NCBI GenBank assembly: GCA_025331125.1
Contig: JAOALB010000241.1
Coordinates: forward strand, 1 to 33,024
DNA: 33,024 nt
From: Mycogone perniciosa
Taxonomy: Eukaryota; Ascomycota; Sordariomycetes; Hypocreales; Hypocreaceae
Direction of reading: 5' to 3'
Shown here: in pieces, positions 19,694 through 30,138 of the stretch
Layout of the letters: each line of letters starts with the position of its first letter
Numbering within the stretch: position 1 is the stretch's first letter
The notes under the pieces: generated by a model
Database searches by the model: none
Seen by the model: the letters and a program-made list of their open reading frames with translations, nothing else
Told to the model about the DNA's origin: nothing
Program-made: the position numbers and the translations under genes

Positions 19694-22600
19694 ATGGCAG
19701 ACAGAGGTGGAGGTCGAGGCCGTGGTGGCGGCGGCGGCGGTGGCGGCAGAGGAGCCCCCCGTGGAGATCGTGGAGATCGGGGTGGTCGCGGTAGGGGAGG
19801 AGGAGACCGTGGTGATTATGGAGGCCGCGGAAGAGGAGGAGACCGTGGTGATTATGGAGGCCGTGGCAGAGGAGGGGGAGACCGTGGCGACTACCGTGGC
19901 AGAGGATCAGACCGCGGAGGCGGTCGTGGTGATCGTGGTTCCTTTCGGGGCAGCTTCAGTGGCAGCCGAGGAGACGGGTTTGATCGTGGCCGGGGCGGTC
20001 CGAGAGGCGGACGGGGCGGTGGTCGTGGAGGAAGACGTGATGAGTCGCCTGGGAAGTCCATGGCCTTCAGGTAAGATGAGCCAGGCAGGGTGATCATCCG
20101 TTTGTGTCTAACCAACCTTGCAGCATCGGTGGCTCAGTCCCTAGCCCTGACGCGACAATTACCCAACTCGAAGATCAGATAGTGGCACGCCAGTCATCAT
20201 CGCTCACATCCCAGATGGCCGGCCTAAGTATCAAGGGCCAAGCTAAACCTGCTGCTCGTTTGAGTGACCAATTTCCTGCCCGGCCGGCTTTTGGGTCAAA
20301 AGGCGCACCAGTCGTCCTTTGGGCAAATTACTTCAAAGTCGAGGTCAAGCCCAATGTCTTCTACAAGTATACCATGGACATTGTCGAGATCCTATCACAA
20401 GGCGAGGCACCGAAGGAGTCCGGAGAGGGCCGCAAGGGTGGCTCTAAGCGTGGTGGGAGGGGAGGTGGAAGGGGAGGCAAAGATGAAGGTGCTCAGGCAC
20501 AGCCACAACCCAGAGAAGTCAAGGGCAAAAAGCTGCTTCTTGTCATCAAAGAAGCTCTTGCACGACTGTTGGCTGAGGACAAGACCCTTGTTGCAGCCAC
20601 CGAGTTCAAGAGTCAGCTTATCACCTTGAAGAAAGTCAACCTATCTAAAAACCCACTGCGAATCCAGCTGTCACGAGACGGGAGCGATATCACGGACAAT
20701 TTCGATGTCACTTTTCATGGTCCGAATGAGGCCCAAGTCGGCGACTTGAAAAAATATTTGACTACTATGACTGATGGGCAGGATGACACGATTTTCCCTC
20801 GCTACCCAGACGTCATTGGTGCCCTAGATGTGATTTTCGGGCTTGGGGCACGACGGAAGGTTGATGAAATCTCTAGCATCGGATCCTCCCGTTACTTTCC
20901 ATTTGGGGATGACAAGGTCCTCAAGGAGCTCACGCACAACTGGCATGCTCTGGCAGCCGCTCGTGGTTATTTCCAATCTACTCGAATCGGTACTGGCAGG
21001 CTTCTTCTCAATGTCAACGTTACTCACGGCGTTTTCAAAATTTCAGGTCGCCTAAAAGAGATCTTTGACAACCTGGGTATCAGAGCGGTGCCCAAGAACG
21101 ATTATCACGGCATGAAGAAGCTCAAGGCGTTTGCCAAGTTCATGCCCAAGACTCGTGTTTGGGCTACATTCACAACTGCCGATGGCAAGCAACTTAGGAA
21201 ATCGAAAGCTATGAATGGCCTCGCCACAGCGTCAGAGATAAGCCGCCGGGCTTCTAACCCCAACCAGCCCAAATTCGGTCGAGATTGGGAGTTTGCGGGG
21301 CCAAAGAATGTCGACTTTTGGCTGACTTCCGACGGAAGTGGCCGCTACATCTCGGTTTTCGACTACTACAGGCAGAGTGAGTATTTCTTCAAGCTTGCCT
21401 TCCTCTTAGGTTGTCTAAACTAATGTGAGAACAGAGTATAACTGCACGCTCAACGATTACCCACTGGTTAATCTTGGTACTGCGGATAAGCCTTCATATT
21501 TCCCTGCAGAATTTATCGAAATTCAACCCGGGCAGTCGGTCAAGGCTAAGTTGACGACGGACGAGACAACAGCAATGTTGGAGTTTGCATGTCGATCACC
21601 GTATTCTAACGCCTTTTCAATCAGCACGGCTGGTCGACAAGTGCTTGGTCTTGACGAAGAAAATCTCGGCAATTTTGGCGTCTCGGTTGACAAGCACCTC
21701 GTGTCGGTCCCAGGACGTGTCCTTAGCGCACCCATCGTTAGCTATATCAGCACAGATGGCAAGCAGAGGCCCGTCGATGTGACACCTCAGAATGGCTCAT
21801 GGAATATGAGGTCGGTCAGAGTGGTCAAAGCCGGCAAAATGATTCAACGTTGGACTTGGGTCAATATCTTGATTCGTGGAACTGAGTACCAGGTGGACGG
21901 TGGCGTTGTCGAGGAATTTGGAAAATTCTTAAGCAGCAACATGGGCATTGCCATCAGCAGAACTCCTATGCGTCCCCCAAGGGAGTCAATAACCGGTAAC
22001 GAGGTCGGGGGTACCTCACTCGAGGACTTTTTTACCTGGTCACAGAAGAACGATGTACAGCTCATCGTCGTCATCCTCTCAGATAAGGATTCCAGCGGTA
22101 TCTATACCAAGATCAAGACATTGGGCGACTGTACATTCGGGATTCACACCAGCTGTGTAGTCGCAAGGCAATTCAGCAAAGCAGCTCCGGCTTATTTTGC
22201 AAATGTTGGGCTCAAGGTGAACCTCAAAGGTGGCGGTGTCAATCACAAACTCAGGGACGATTCTGGCATCCTGAAGGGTGGCAAGACCATGATAGCGGGC
22301 TATGATGTCACCCACCCAACAAACATGTCCACGAAGAAGGGAAATGAACCCCCCAGCTTGGTCGGCCTCGTCGCCAGCGTTGATAGGGACCTGGGCCAGT
22401 GGCCAGCGCTTTCATGGGAACAGACCTCCAGACAAGAGATGCTAGGCGATCGTCTTACCGAAGCATTCATGTCCCGACTGGATCTGTGGCAGCGGAGAAA
22501 TAGAGGTTATCCTGAAAACATCGTCATCTTCCGAGATGGTGTCTCCGAGGGTCAGTTTGCACAGGTCCTTGAGAAGGAACTGCCCTCCCTCCGAGAGGCC

Positions 22601-23119
22601 TGCCGCAGAAAGTGCCCACCCCAGTTCCAGCCGAAACTCACCATTTTGGTCTCAGTAAAGCGACATCAAGCTCGGTTTTATCCTACCGCCGCTGAGGGGA
22701 TGTCCAAATCCGGGAACATCAAGAATGGCACAGTTGTCGACCGGGGTGTCACACAAGTTAGGTATTGGGACTTTTTCTTGACTGCCCACGATGCACTCCA
22801 GGGCACCGCGCGACCCGCCCATTATACCGTGTTGCTGGATGAAATCTTCCGCTCGCGTTTTGGAAAGGACGCGGCGAATGAACTTGAGAGGCTAACGCAC
22901 GAGCTGTGCTACCTATATGGTCGAGCGACCAAGGCCGTTAGCATTTGCCCACCAGCGTACTATGCGGACATTGTTTGCGAGCGAGCTCGCGCCCACAGAC
23001 CAGAGTGGTTTGATGTCAGCGAGACGGAAAGCGTGAGTACGGCAGCACCGTCTACGTCAGGCATCCCGGGAGGGAGGCAGGTCCATGCGGCGTTGAGGGA
23101 CTCTATGTATTACATTTGA
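19694..23119 (+). CDS. Argonaute (QDE-2-like) with RG-rich N-terminus
   Basis: Argonaute binds small RNAs and silences matching transcripts. Exons 19694-20070, 20124-21376 and 21435-23119 (introns of 53 and 58 nt) give 1104 residues. Residues 1-125 are almost wholly Gly/Arg/Asp, with about three tandem GDRGDYGGRGRG units. The N domain follows (about 155-330) and carries a second RG box near 223-246. Linker, PAZ-like and Mid regions follow, with YNCTLNDYPLVNLG after intron 2. The PIWI domain holds a complete slicer tetrad: Asp834 (GYDVTHP), Glu878 (RQEML), Asp911 (FRDGVSEGQF) and Asp1055 (PPAYYAD). The fourth position is Asp rather than the His of animal Ago2. This pattern and the RG head fit the QDE-2 group better than I can prove; a second fungal clade (SMS-2 type) is the alternative. 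Confidence 0.95.
19790..19905 (+). repeat. Coding tandem repeat in the Argonaute RG region
   Basis: About three units of 36-39 bases encoding GGRGRGGDRGDY-like blocks; adjacent units are nearly identical at DNA level (GAGACCGTGGTGATTATGG repeats), so copy number could vary between strains. Confidence 0.8.
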
Positions 23120-23418
23120 TGGCATGAATGGCTTCAGCATCGTCATGGTGTGAATCCTCATATGCTTTCTTTAAATAGCGGTTTGGCTAGGTCAGCACCG
23201 GATGGCGACGGTTCGATTGTAATCAGCGTTTAGCGATATGTCGCATTACCTTATCAGGAGACGATTTTGAGAAGAATATGATTTCGATTATCGTCATTTT
23301 CGTATTGCACTACAGTGAATCATTGTATTTTTGTAGCAGTTTCCCTTTAAATACAAAATAATGGATATATATCACGCCATGCCTTCATTAACATATATTG
23401 GACGCAGCAGGTTGATGA

Positions 23419-24836
23419 CTAGATCTTCGCCTTTTCCTTGGCGTTATCGCTCTTGGGTCGAGCCAAATGCCTTCTCAGTTCATCACTTATGGTCACCTTT
23501 TCAGCTGCCGGCTTCTTCTCCCACTCCTCAAACTCCTTCTCCTCAGCCCACCACCGGACCAGTTCACTCTTAGCCCATTCAGCTGCCGCCTGTGCGCAGA
23601 AGCGCGGGTTCTCCAGAGGGATCAAGTGACCGTTATCCGGGCCCGTGACGGCTTTTACGCAACCCTTGGCTACGCCGCCGCTGCCACCGACGCCAGTGCC
23701 CGTGAGCTGGAGTTTCTCATGGCGGGATTCTGGGGGGCAGACGTCGCTCTTGCCACCGAAGATGTAGAGCACTCCTGGACGGACAAGGGGGAGGTGGGTG
23801 ACGGTGTTGTGGCCTTCTGGGCGGTAGGCGGAGACGAGATTGGAGTTGACGTCTGAATCGGGGCCGAGATCGAGATCCGGGACAAGGTCCGGGCGGACCA
23901 AGTGTTTCCCTGAGGGGTCGTAGGCAGGCCACGCGGGACGGACGAAGGTGAAGACTTCTTGATGCTTTGTGGTGGTGAGTTGAACCGGGCCATTGGGGTC
24001 GGATGCGTCGACGTCGCGGAGGCCGAATTGGATCCAACGGTCGAGGGTGCGAGGGTCCCAGGATTGGTAGAAGCGGTTCTTGTGGAAGGCTTGGGCGGCG
24101 GCTTGACGAGACGGCCAGACGTCGCGACGGTTGATAGACAGCGAGGCAGGGCCGCTGTAGATGTTGGGTTTGTCGGAGACGGCGCGGGCGATGACAGGGT
24201 CGAGGAGGACCATGCCGGAGAAGAGGCGTGGGTGCATGAGGGAGACGTTTGTGAGAACGTTGCCGCCGAAGGAGTGGCCCATGGCGAAGATGGGACGGGG
24301 CATGCGGACGGTGTTGATGAGGTGGATGATATCACGGGCATAGTCGAGCCAGCCGGCTGAGGATCGCACGTCAGGTTAGCTGGTTCATTCGTATTCTGAT
24401 ATAAAGAGGAGCGAGACGAACGGTCATTGCCGAGCTTGTCCTCGTTAAGGACACCACTGTGGCCTTGGTGAGCAGCGTCGGCGATCCAGATGGAGCGGAT
24501 GCGTATGCCTAGTTTGTCTGCCTCTTCAACAAAGTCCTGATATAAAGGCTCATACAGTTCCTGTGTTATCAGTTGTGTTAGCCATTCGATTCAAGAAATT
24601 GTGGGCGTATGAATGAGATGACCGACCTTGGGGAATCCATTGGCGTGAGTACCGATGATGGAGAGGTCGCCCTTGCGAGGCTCGTCTTTGTTACGCCGTG
24701 GAATATATTGTTTTACGTGCAGTAAGAGGGGCTCGTCTTGTGAGTGTGCAGTTGCGTGAGGGTACTCTCGTATATGCGAGGCCTCGATGATGTGCTCCTT
24801 GATGTCGAATACTGCGGATGAGGATGTTGAAGCCAT
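23419..24836 (-). CDS. Peroxisome-tagged alpha/beta hydrolase
   Basis: Exons 24836-24627, 24560-24422 and 24356-23419 give 428 residues. The alpha/beta-hydrolase fold is shown by the nucleophile elbow GHSFGG (Ser145), an acid candidate in FGGKSDVCPP and a terminal His in NGHLIPLE. Exon 2 supplies the block SIWIADAAHQGHSG, and splicing joins GNDP to GWLDYARD. The protein ends AKI, a peroxisomal targeting signal type 1 used by filamentous fungi. The layout resembles yeast peroxisomal lipase Lpx1 and the Alternaria AKT2-like hydrolases; the substrate is unknown. The second donor, C|GTTCGT, is weak but gives the right frame, with a GCTAAC branch point. It converges with Argonaute (300 bases) and diverges from the OB-fold gene. 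No core biosynthetic gene is nearby to suggest metabolite production. Confidence 0.87.
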
Positions 24837-25496
24837 TGCTGTGCGGTGGTGAGATGATACAATCCAGAGATGTGTGTGGATATATGTATGTTTCCGTCAA
24901 ACAAGTAGCATTCAAATCAATCAATCATGCGGTTTCAGAATGAGTCGAGATCAAACTCATAGATGGGTTGAGAGAAGACACGGAGGATAAGAGATGGAGT
25001 GAGATAACCTTGTGGGTCCATATATATAACTACCTTTAAGTTGCCGAGGCTATCGCCGCCAAACGTGCGTCTGGAATGGGACTGGGCCAACTGACCAACG
25101 GGTTTCGGCATGGAGGCACCAACAAATGGGCTCAGGGGCACCGAAAGGAACCCGGAATTTAGTGGGCCTTTGCCGCAAGGTACGGACTGGCTGAGGGAGT
25201 AGTATTGGAGTGCTCTGTACTTTTGACTGATTGAATTCATATGACAAAGTCATACAACAATATATAGAATACAAATCCTGTTCCTTAATTATATCGCATT
25301 CATCTATCATATTTCATGTCTCCATTTACTATTTGGTTTGTTTGTCTGGAGTACTTCGTAGTCTACCAACAACCCTGACAGCCACCAACATAAATAGGTC
25401 TGCTGACTCATCAACTTTAGCCAGTTACCACACTCTTAACGTCGGCCATATGATGGATAGGTACTTCACAACTTCAGAGCACTCAACTCAGTGAGA
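24837..25496. promoter_or_regulatory. Divergent promoter region, hydrolase / OB-fold protein
   Basis: A 660-base gap between two outward-facing starts, with AT-rich segments and one TAC-N3-GTA copy (25352-25360). No specific factor site is recognised. Confidence 0.5.
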
Positions 25497-26519
25497 ATGC
25501 CAACATCTCGCGTCATTCTCTTCACTGGTGCACCGCCAGCTTCCTCTCTAGACCCTGAATCATGCACTCTGAATTGCTTCAGCGAGCCCTTTCACAAAAT
25601 CCTAGGTTTCGACGGCGAAGCTCCATCAGAGCTCCCACAGCCCGCACACGCCATATGGCGGTCTCTGTCACTCACGCGACAACCCCTTCACACGGGCTTC
25701 AGCCAAAGCCATCACGTTTACGATGACACTTTTCTTGGGCATGGTGAATTCTTTGCCTCGGCAGACTTCGCTTCCAAAGGCGAGGTCCAGCCTCTTGATG
25801 CTGACGACGGTGGCGAGGCTATCCTCACGCAATTCTGCGAACAATCCCTTGCTGCACACAACAACTCCGCGCCTCCGAGTCAGATAGTAGACAGCTTTGA
25901 CCTAGACACCACCGAGGAGACATCCTTTATGACGACTTCAACCGCTGAAAATGCGCTTCCTCCGCCTGTCCCACTGCATTTGTCAGACTTGGAGGACATT
26001 CCCCCAGCGGCTCGCATTCTAGCCCTCAGCCCGCAGACAGTAACCCTGAACCTCATCGTCGCCGTCATCTCCATCGCGCAGCCCCGAACGGTTACCACTC
26101 GATGGGGCCAGACCCTGTCTCTGGTTGAGGTGCTCGCCGGTGATGAGACAAAGTCCGGGTTTGCAGTGACGTTCTGGCTTTCCAGTGACCAGGCTATCGC
26201 AAGTCAAGTGAGAAATCTGAGACGGCAGGACGTCGTCTTGATGGAGAATGTGGCGTTGCACGTCTTCCGAGGCAAAGTATATGGACAGAGCCTGCGCAAA
26301 AACCTCACCAAGGTCAGTCTGTTGTGGCGGCGAGACGGCGGTGGGTATTATTCCGCCAAAGATCTCACAAGACGGGCTGCGGCGAAACATCCCCAGCAGG
26401 AAAAGACGAGACAAGTCAAGGACTGGGTTGTTCGATTTGTTGGGCGAGATCCAAGCACCAAGGCAACGAACAAAGCTCCTCGAAAGTCATGGGATAGGCC
26501 ACCCGACGACACACAGTGA
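25497..26519 (+). CDS. Uncharacterised OB-fold, probably nucleic-acid-binding protein
   Basis: A single-exon 340-residue protein starting MPTSRVILFTGAPPAS. I use the ATG at 25497; two further upstream codons exist only from a GTG. Residues 1-170 are low in order and rich in Ser, Pro and acidic residues, with conserved-looking SEPFHKILGFDG and HGEFFASADF motifs. Residues about 180-285 form an RPA/SSB-like OB fold: LNLIVAVISIAQPRTVTT, SLVEVLAGDETKSGFAVTFW, a short insert, then LRRQDVVLMENVALHVFRGKVYGQSL. The order (strand, Arg-Thr-Val turn, GDET, FW, QDVV, FRGKVYGQSLR) follows the single-stranded-DNA-binding OB pattern. The C-terminus is basic (RRAAAKHP, ATNKAPRKS). I do not recognise the orthologue; a DNA-repair or telomere-linked factor is a guess from the fold only. 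Confidence 0.75.
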   Translation: MPTSRVILFTGAPPASSLDPESCTLNCFSEPFHKILGFDGEAPSELPQPAHAIWRSLSLTRQPLHTGFSQSHHVYDDTFLGHGEFFASADFASKGEVQPLDADDGGEAILTQFCEQSLAAHNNSAPPSQIVDSFDLDTTEETSFMTTSTAENALPPPVPLHLSDLEDIPPAARILALSPQTVTLNLIVAVISIAQPRTVTTRWGQTLSLVEVLAGDETKSGFAVTFWLSSDQAIASQVRNLRRQDVVLMENVALHVFRGKVYGQSLRKNLTKVSLLWRRDGGGYYSAKDLTRRAAAKHPQQEKTRQVKDWVVRFVGRDPSTKATNKAPRKSWDRPPDDTQ

Positions 26520-26719
26520 CCTGAAAGGAAACGTTGTTTATTAATCACTAGGATTTTTTTCTTTAATTACAAAGGTTACTTGGGATATTAAAAAATCCCT
26601 GCAGTTGTATCAAGCCTGTGGGTATTGTTGCAATGCAAAATACACATCTTGAGAGGAGATGACAGCCCCAATCCTCTTTACCAACAAACGCCAAGCAACG
26701 GAAATTAGATGCAGACCAC

Positions 26720-28701
26720 TTATACATGCACGGGAGTCATTTGTGTCTTCTGGCCAGGACGGCCCTTCTTCACTGACTTCCACTCAAGACCCAAGCAGGA
26801 CACAAGCGCACATGCAGCACACGCCACCGAAATATAGTAGGTGTTGCGCAATCCAGTCATGTACGCCTCCAGGACTGCAGGAGCAGCATCGGAGCGTCCA
26901 ATTTGAGCGAGCACTCTGTGGATCTCGGACGCGCCGCTGTGGATGAAGATTTGGGGATCAATACCAAGGTTTTTGGCTTTGATCTGATCAATGAGGCCGT
27001 TCTGGAAAAGAGTCTGGGCAACGGCAACGAAAATGGCACCTCCCAAACTCTGGAAGAACTGGATGCAGGCAGTGCCGACGGGAACCCAGTCCTGTGGCAG
27101 GACAGTCTGCACGACAAGAACACCGATCTGGAAGCCAGCACCGATGCCCAAGCCCGCGAGGACCTGGTAACCGAACCATACTCGAAGAGGACTGTCGACG
27201 GCGAAGGTGGTGATCATGCCGGAGCCGACGGTGAAGAGGATCATGCAAGGGATAACAATAGCGCTGTAGTATCCGATGACGGTAATGAGGCCGCCGGTGG
27301 CGATGGAGACGACGACCGTGGCAAGAAGCAGCGGTAAGATCTTGATGCCAGCCTGGACAGCGCTGACACCCTGGATGGCCTGGAAATAGAGAGCTGTTTG
27401 CTGGTCAGTCATCATATGGGACCGCAGATGATGATCAAGGATAGGGGTCAACTTACAAAGATAATACACCAGAGGGAAGAAAGCGGCGCCAAAGAAGAAG
27501 ACAAAAAGCATGGCGCAAAGCACATTGCGGTCCTTGAACAACCTAGGGGGCAACGTTCCAGCATCTCCCTTCCAGACCTGGATACCAATAAAGAGGGCGA
27601 TCATGAGGCCGAACCCAACAAAGAGGCCAATGACCTTGGAGTCATTCCAGGGGTACTCGGCGCCTCCCCACTGCAGGGCCAGGATGAGACACACAATGGC
27701 GGGGATGAAGATGACGGTGCCGGTAATGTCGAGCTGGCGCAGGCGGGCCAGGACTGGCTGGCCAATTGTGTCGGCGCTGTTGCGGTTGACCTTGAGTACG
27801 AGGAAGACGATGATCATGGCTAGGCCGCCGATGGGCAGGTTGATGTAGAAGCACCAGCGCCAGCTAACGTTCTCGGTGAAGGCGCCGCCGAGCAAGGGGC
27901 CGGCGACGGAGGCGATACCCCACATGCCGCCGATGAGGCCGAAGACCATGGGACGTTTGTTAAGGGTCACTTGGAGAGTTGTCAGTATGCTGGACGTTTT
28001 ATGGTTGGGGGCATATGCGTACTCGACAGGGAGATGATGACGATGGAGCCAGAGAAAAGACCGGCTGTTCCAATCTAGAGGCAATATGTCAGTCTCGCTA
28101 GGTCTTTGCGTTGGTTTTGGCATGGGAACGCACTCCTGCAATGGCTCGGCCGACGATGAAGGCGGTTGATGATGGCGCAACGGCACAGACTAAGCTGCCA
28201 ATCTCAAAGACGAAAATGGCCGCGAGGTAGGCATATTTGACGTTGAAGAGCTTGTAGACGGTGCCGTACATGGGTTGCAAAGCCGTGGATGTGAGCAAGT
28301 AAGACGAGCCATACCAGCCCTGGGAGACAAAGTCAGCCAAACAAAACATGCCATTGATTTAAACCCCGTTGGTTGTGAATCCAAATACTCACAATATCAT
28401 TCACGCTGTTGAACTGAGCCGTAATAGTCCCCAGCGCAGGGGCAATAATGGTCTGATCCAGCGCAACCAAAAACACAGCCATGCATAGAGCGAAAATAAT
28501 GAGCGCCAACTTTAGCCCAGAAGGGTACTCTGTCGTATCTTCAGCGGCGGCAACAGGAGCGTCATTGTTAGCAGTATTCTTCTCGTCCACTGGGGTCTCG
28601 ATTTCTCGCTTCTCGTCAATGTCGGCAGAGTTGGCCATGGCGGATCCGACTTCAGTCTTGTCGGAAGAGAGGCGCTGCTCATCAGATGTCGAGACAGCCA
28701 T
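26720..28701 (-). CDS. DHA2-type MFS drug/toxin exporter, 14 TM
   Basis: Exons 28701-28393, 28319-28134, 28074-28023, 27969-27457 and 27393-26720 give 577 residues. About 70 hydrophilic cytosolic residues come first, then GLKLALIIFALCMAVFLVALDQTIIAPAL (TM1), then the family motifs SYLLTSTALQPMYG, GRAIAGIGTAGLFSG, NKRPMVFGLIGGMWGIASVAGPLLGG and the WRWCFYINLPIGG block typical of 14-TM proton-antiport drug exporters (TRI12/AflT/Mdr-like relatives). The C-terminal half continues with YYLSLYFQAIQGVSAVQAG and about six more hydrophobic helices, then a short charged tail. It would sit in the plasma membrane and expel small molecules using the proton gradient. No metabolite cluster genes adjoin it, so the cargo cannot be inferred. 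The third exon is only 52 nt. Confidence 0.93.
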
Positions 28702-28790
28702 AGCTGCTGCAACGATTATTCGATTCCGCTGGTAATGAGAAAGAAGAAGAAGGAAAAATCCGTCGCTTTCTCTTTTCCAATGCGAGGTCC

Positions 28791-28810
28791 TTTTTTTTTG
28801 GGGGGGGGGG
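28791..28810. repeat. Homopolymer pair T9-G11
   Basis: Nine T directly followed by eleven G in the MFS upstream region; such runs are prone to length error and may form G-rich structure. Confidence 0.85.
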
Positions 28811-29021
28811 TTCCTTGTTTTTTGCTTTTATACCAGTTGCGACGGGTTCAGCTGAAACATAGGGCCCAGCCAATAATTTTTGCTCGAGTTGCGGTCGTTC
28901 AGGGAGGCTTTCGGCTCACCAGGATTAGGATGGGGTTGTCCGATGAAGACCGAAGGACTGTAGTAGTATAGATGAATGGGGAAAACAAGAAGATTCACGA
29001 TCAAGTCCAGCAGCCGGTTTA

Positions 29022-29056
29022 TTAGTAGTGGTAGCGGTAGTGGTAGTGGTAGTAGA
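29022..29056. repeat. Imperfect GTAGTG microsatellite
   Basis: Repeated GTAGTG/GTAGCG units in the intergenic region upstream of the MFS gene. Confidence 0.75.
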
Positions 29057-30138
29057 TGACTATTTGGTATCCAAGTAATACTCTGTAATTCTCATTGACA
29101 AGCCCACCCTTTCGGCAGTCGGCCTTGAAGCGCATAAAATCAAAACGCGAGCCCGCATTGCGGCGATAAGATAATAAACGTCGGCACTTCAGGCCTTGCG
29201 AGTCGCGCTCTCGCATAAGGAATTCGACGAGGAAGGAGTAACTAACGATCCGTTACGTGGAGCTGATCGTAGTGCGGACAAGGGTGTTGACCGATGTCCG
29301 AAGTGTGGGGCTTGATTTTCCGGCAGAATTTAGAAGTCTGATTATCGAAATGGTGATTCCTAAAGATACATAAGATGCCCAACAGACCCCCTCCTGTATT
29401 TTCTATAAATCATGATGGCTGTTCTCCGTCATTCATCACCTTGCAGGACGAGCAGGGATTTTGTATATGCAACTTTTCGCCATCTTCCCTCTCACAGACC
29501 TCAGCCGGAGACATTGTCAAACAAACATCACGCATTAGCCTCTATAACGCCACCCGAGATACGACCCGGGTAGGCGAGAGACAGCAAAGCTTCGCGCAGT
29601 GCTTAATAATTATAAAGTTCAAAAAGTCTGCTCCTATAAAAAGCGTTGATTGGCCCGTTGGAAGTTCTCGAATATTCATCCCCTCGTCCATCAATCGGTC
29701 TTAGGCCGCGCACATTAGTGCCTAATAGGCAATACTCGGGAATCTCGGGTGACTCACCGCAAATCTAACCGTCTTGGGCTGATGATCTAGAAACCGCCGA
29801 AAAAGTCCGAATACATGAGCATATGATGAAACTGTAAAGTAGGATTCGGAAATTAGCTTCGTATAGGGATCGAGATCCTTGACTCGCTGAGCAGGTAGGT
29901 AGGTTGTAGATACTTCGTAGTATTTACAGAAAGATTTTTGACTATGGTATGAAGTAGTGGTAATTAATATGCCGTCAAGTCGCCCGTGTTTCACCATCTG
30001 CCTTTGACTCGTTCGCCACGTGTATACGAAGTATCTATATGAACGCTAAATCCAGTCTCACGCAAAACCACAGACAGCCTCAACACCATCTATATCCATC
30101 CAGCTAGTTCATCGTAGAAATTACATCATGACTCTCCC

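Larger units (their letters stand above)
28702..30138. other. Gene-free stretch: MFS promoter and TRAPPC11 3' side
   Basis: About 1.4 kb with no supported gene. It holds T9/G11 runs at 28791-28810, a TAGTGG-type triplet repeat near 29022-29056, and TAC-N3-GTA copies at 29911 and 30025. The frame 29375-29704 has no domain and ordinary intergenic composition. Confidence 0.5.

Noticed and set aside
23670..24360. Overlapping frames on both strands across the hydrolase third exon
   Set aside because: Proline/serine/arginine-rich shadows of a GC-rich coding exon; the hydrolase frame has GHSFGG and a coherent fold.
25491..25496. GTG start two codons upstream for the OB-fold protein
   Set aside because: Nuclear fungal genes start at ATG; the first in-frame ATG is 25497.
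26903..27823. Long plus-strand open frames rich in Asp/Glu/Gly
   Set aside because: They lie opposite the MFS exporter exons and are antisense shadows; the minus-strand translation shows TM helices and family motifs.
23419..28701. Possible secondary-metabolite cluster (AKT2-like hydrolase plus MFS exporter)
   Set aside because: No PKS, NRPS, terpene synthase, P450 or pathway regulator is present; an OB-fold gene separates the two.
29375..29704. 109-codon plus-strand frame between MFS and TRAPPC11
   Set aside because: No domain or coding-like periodicity; ends in promoter-like DNA.
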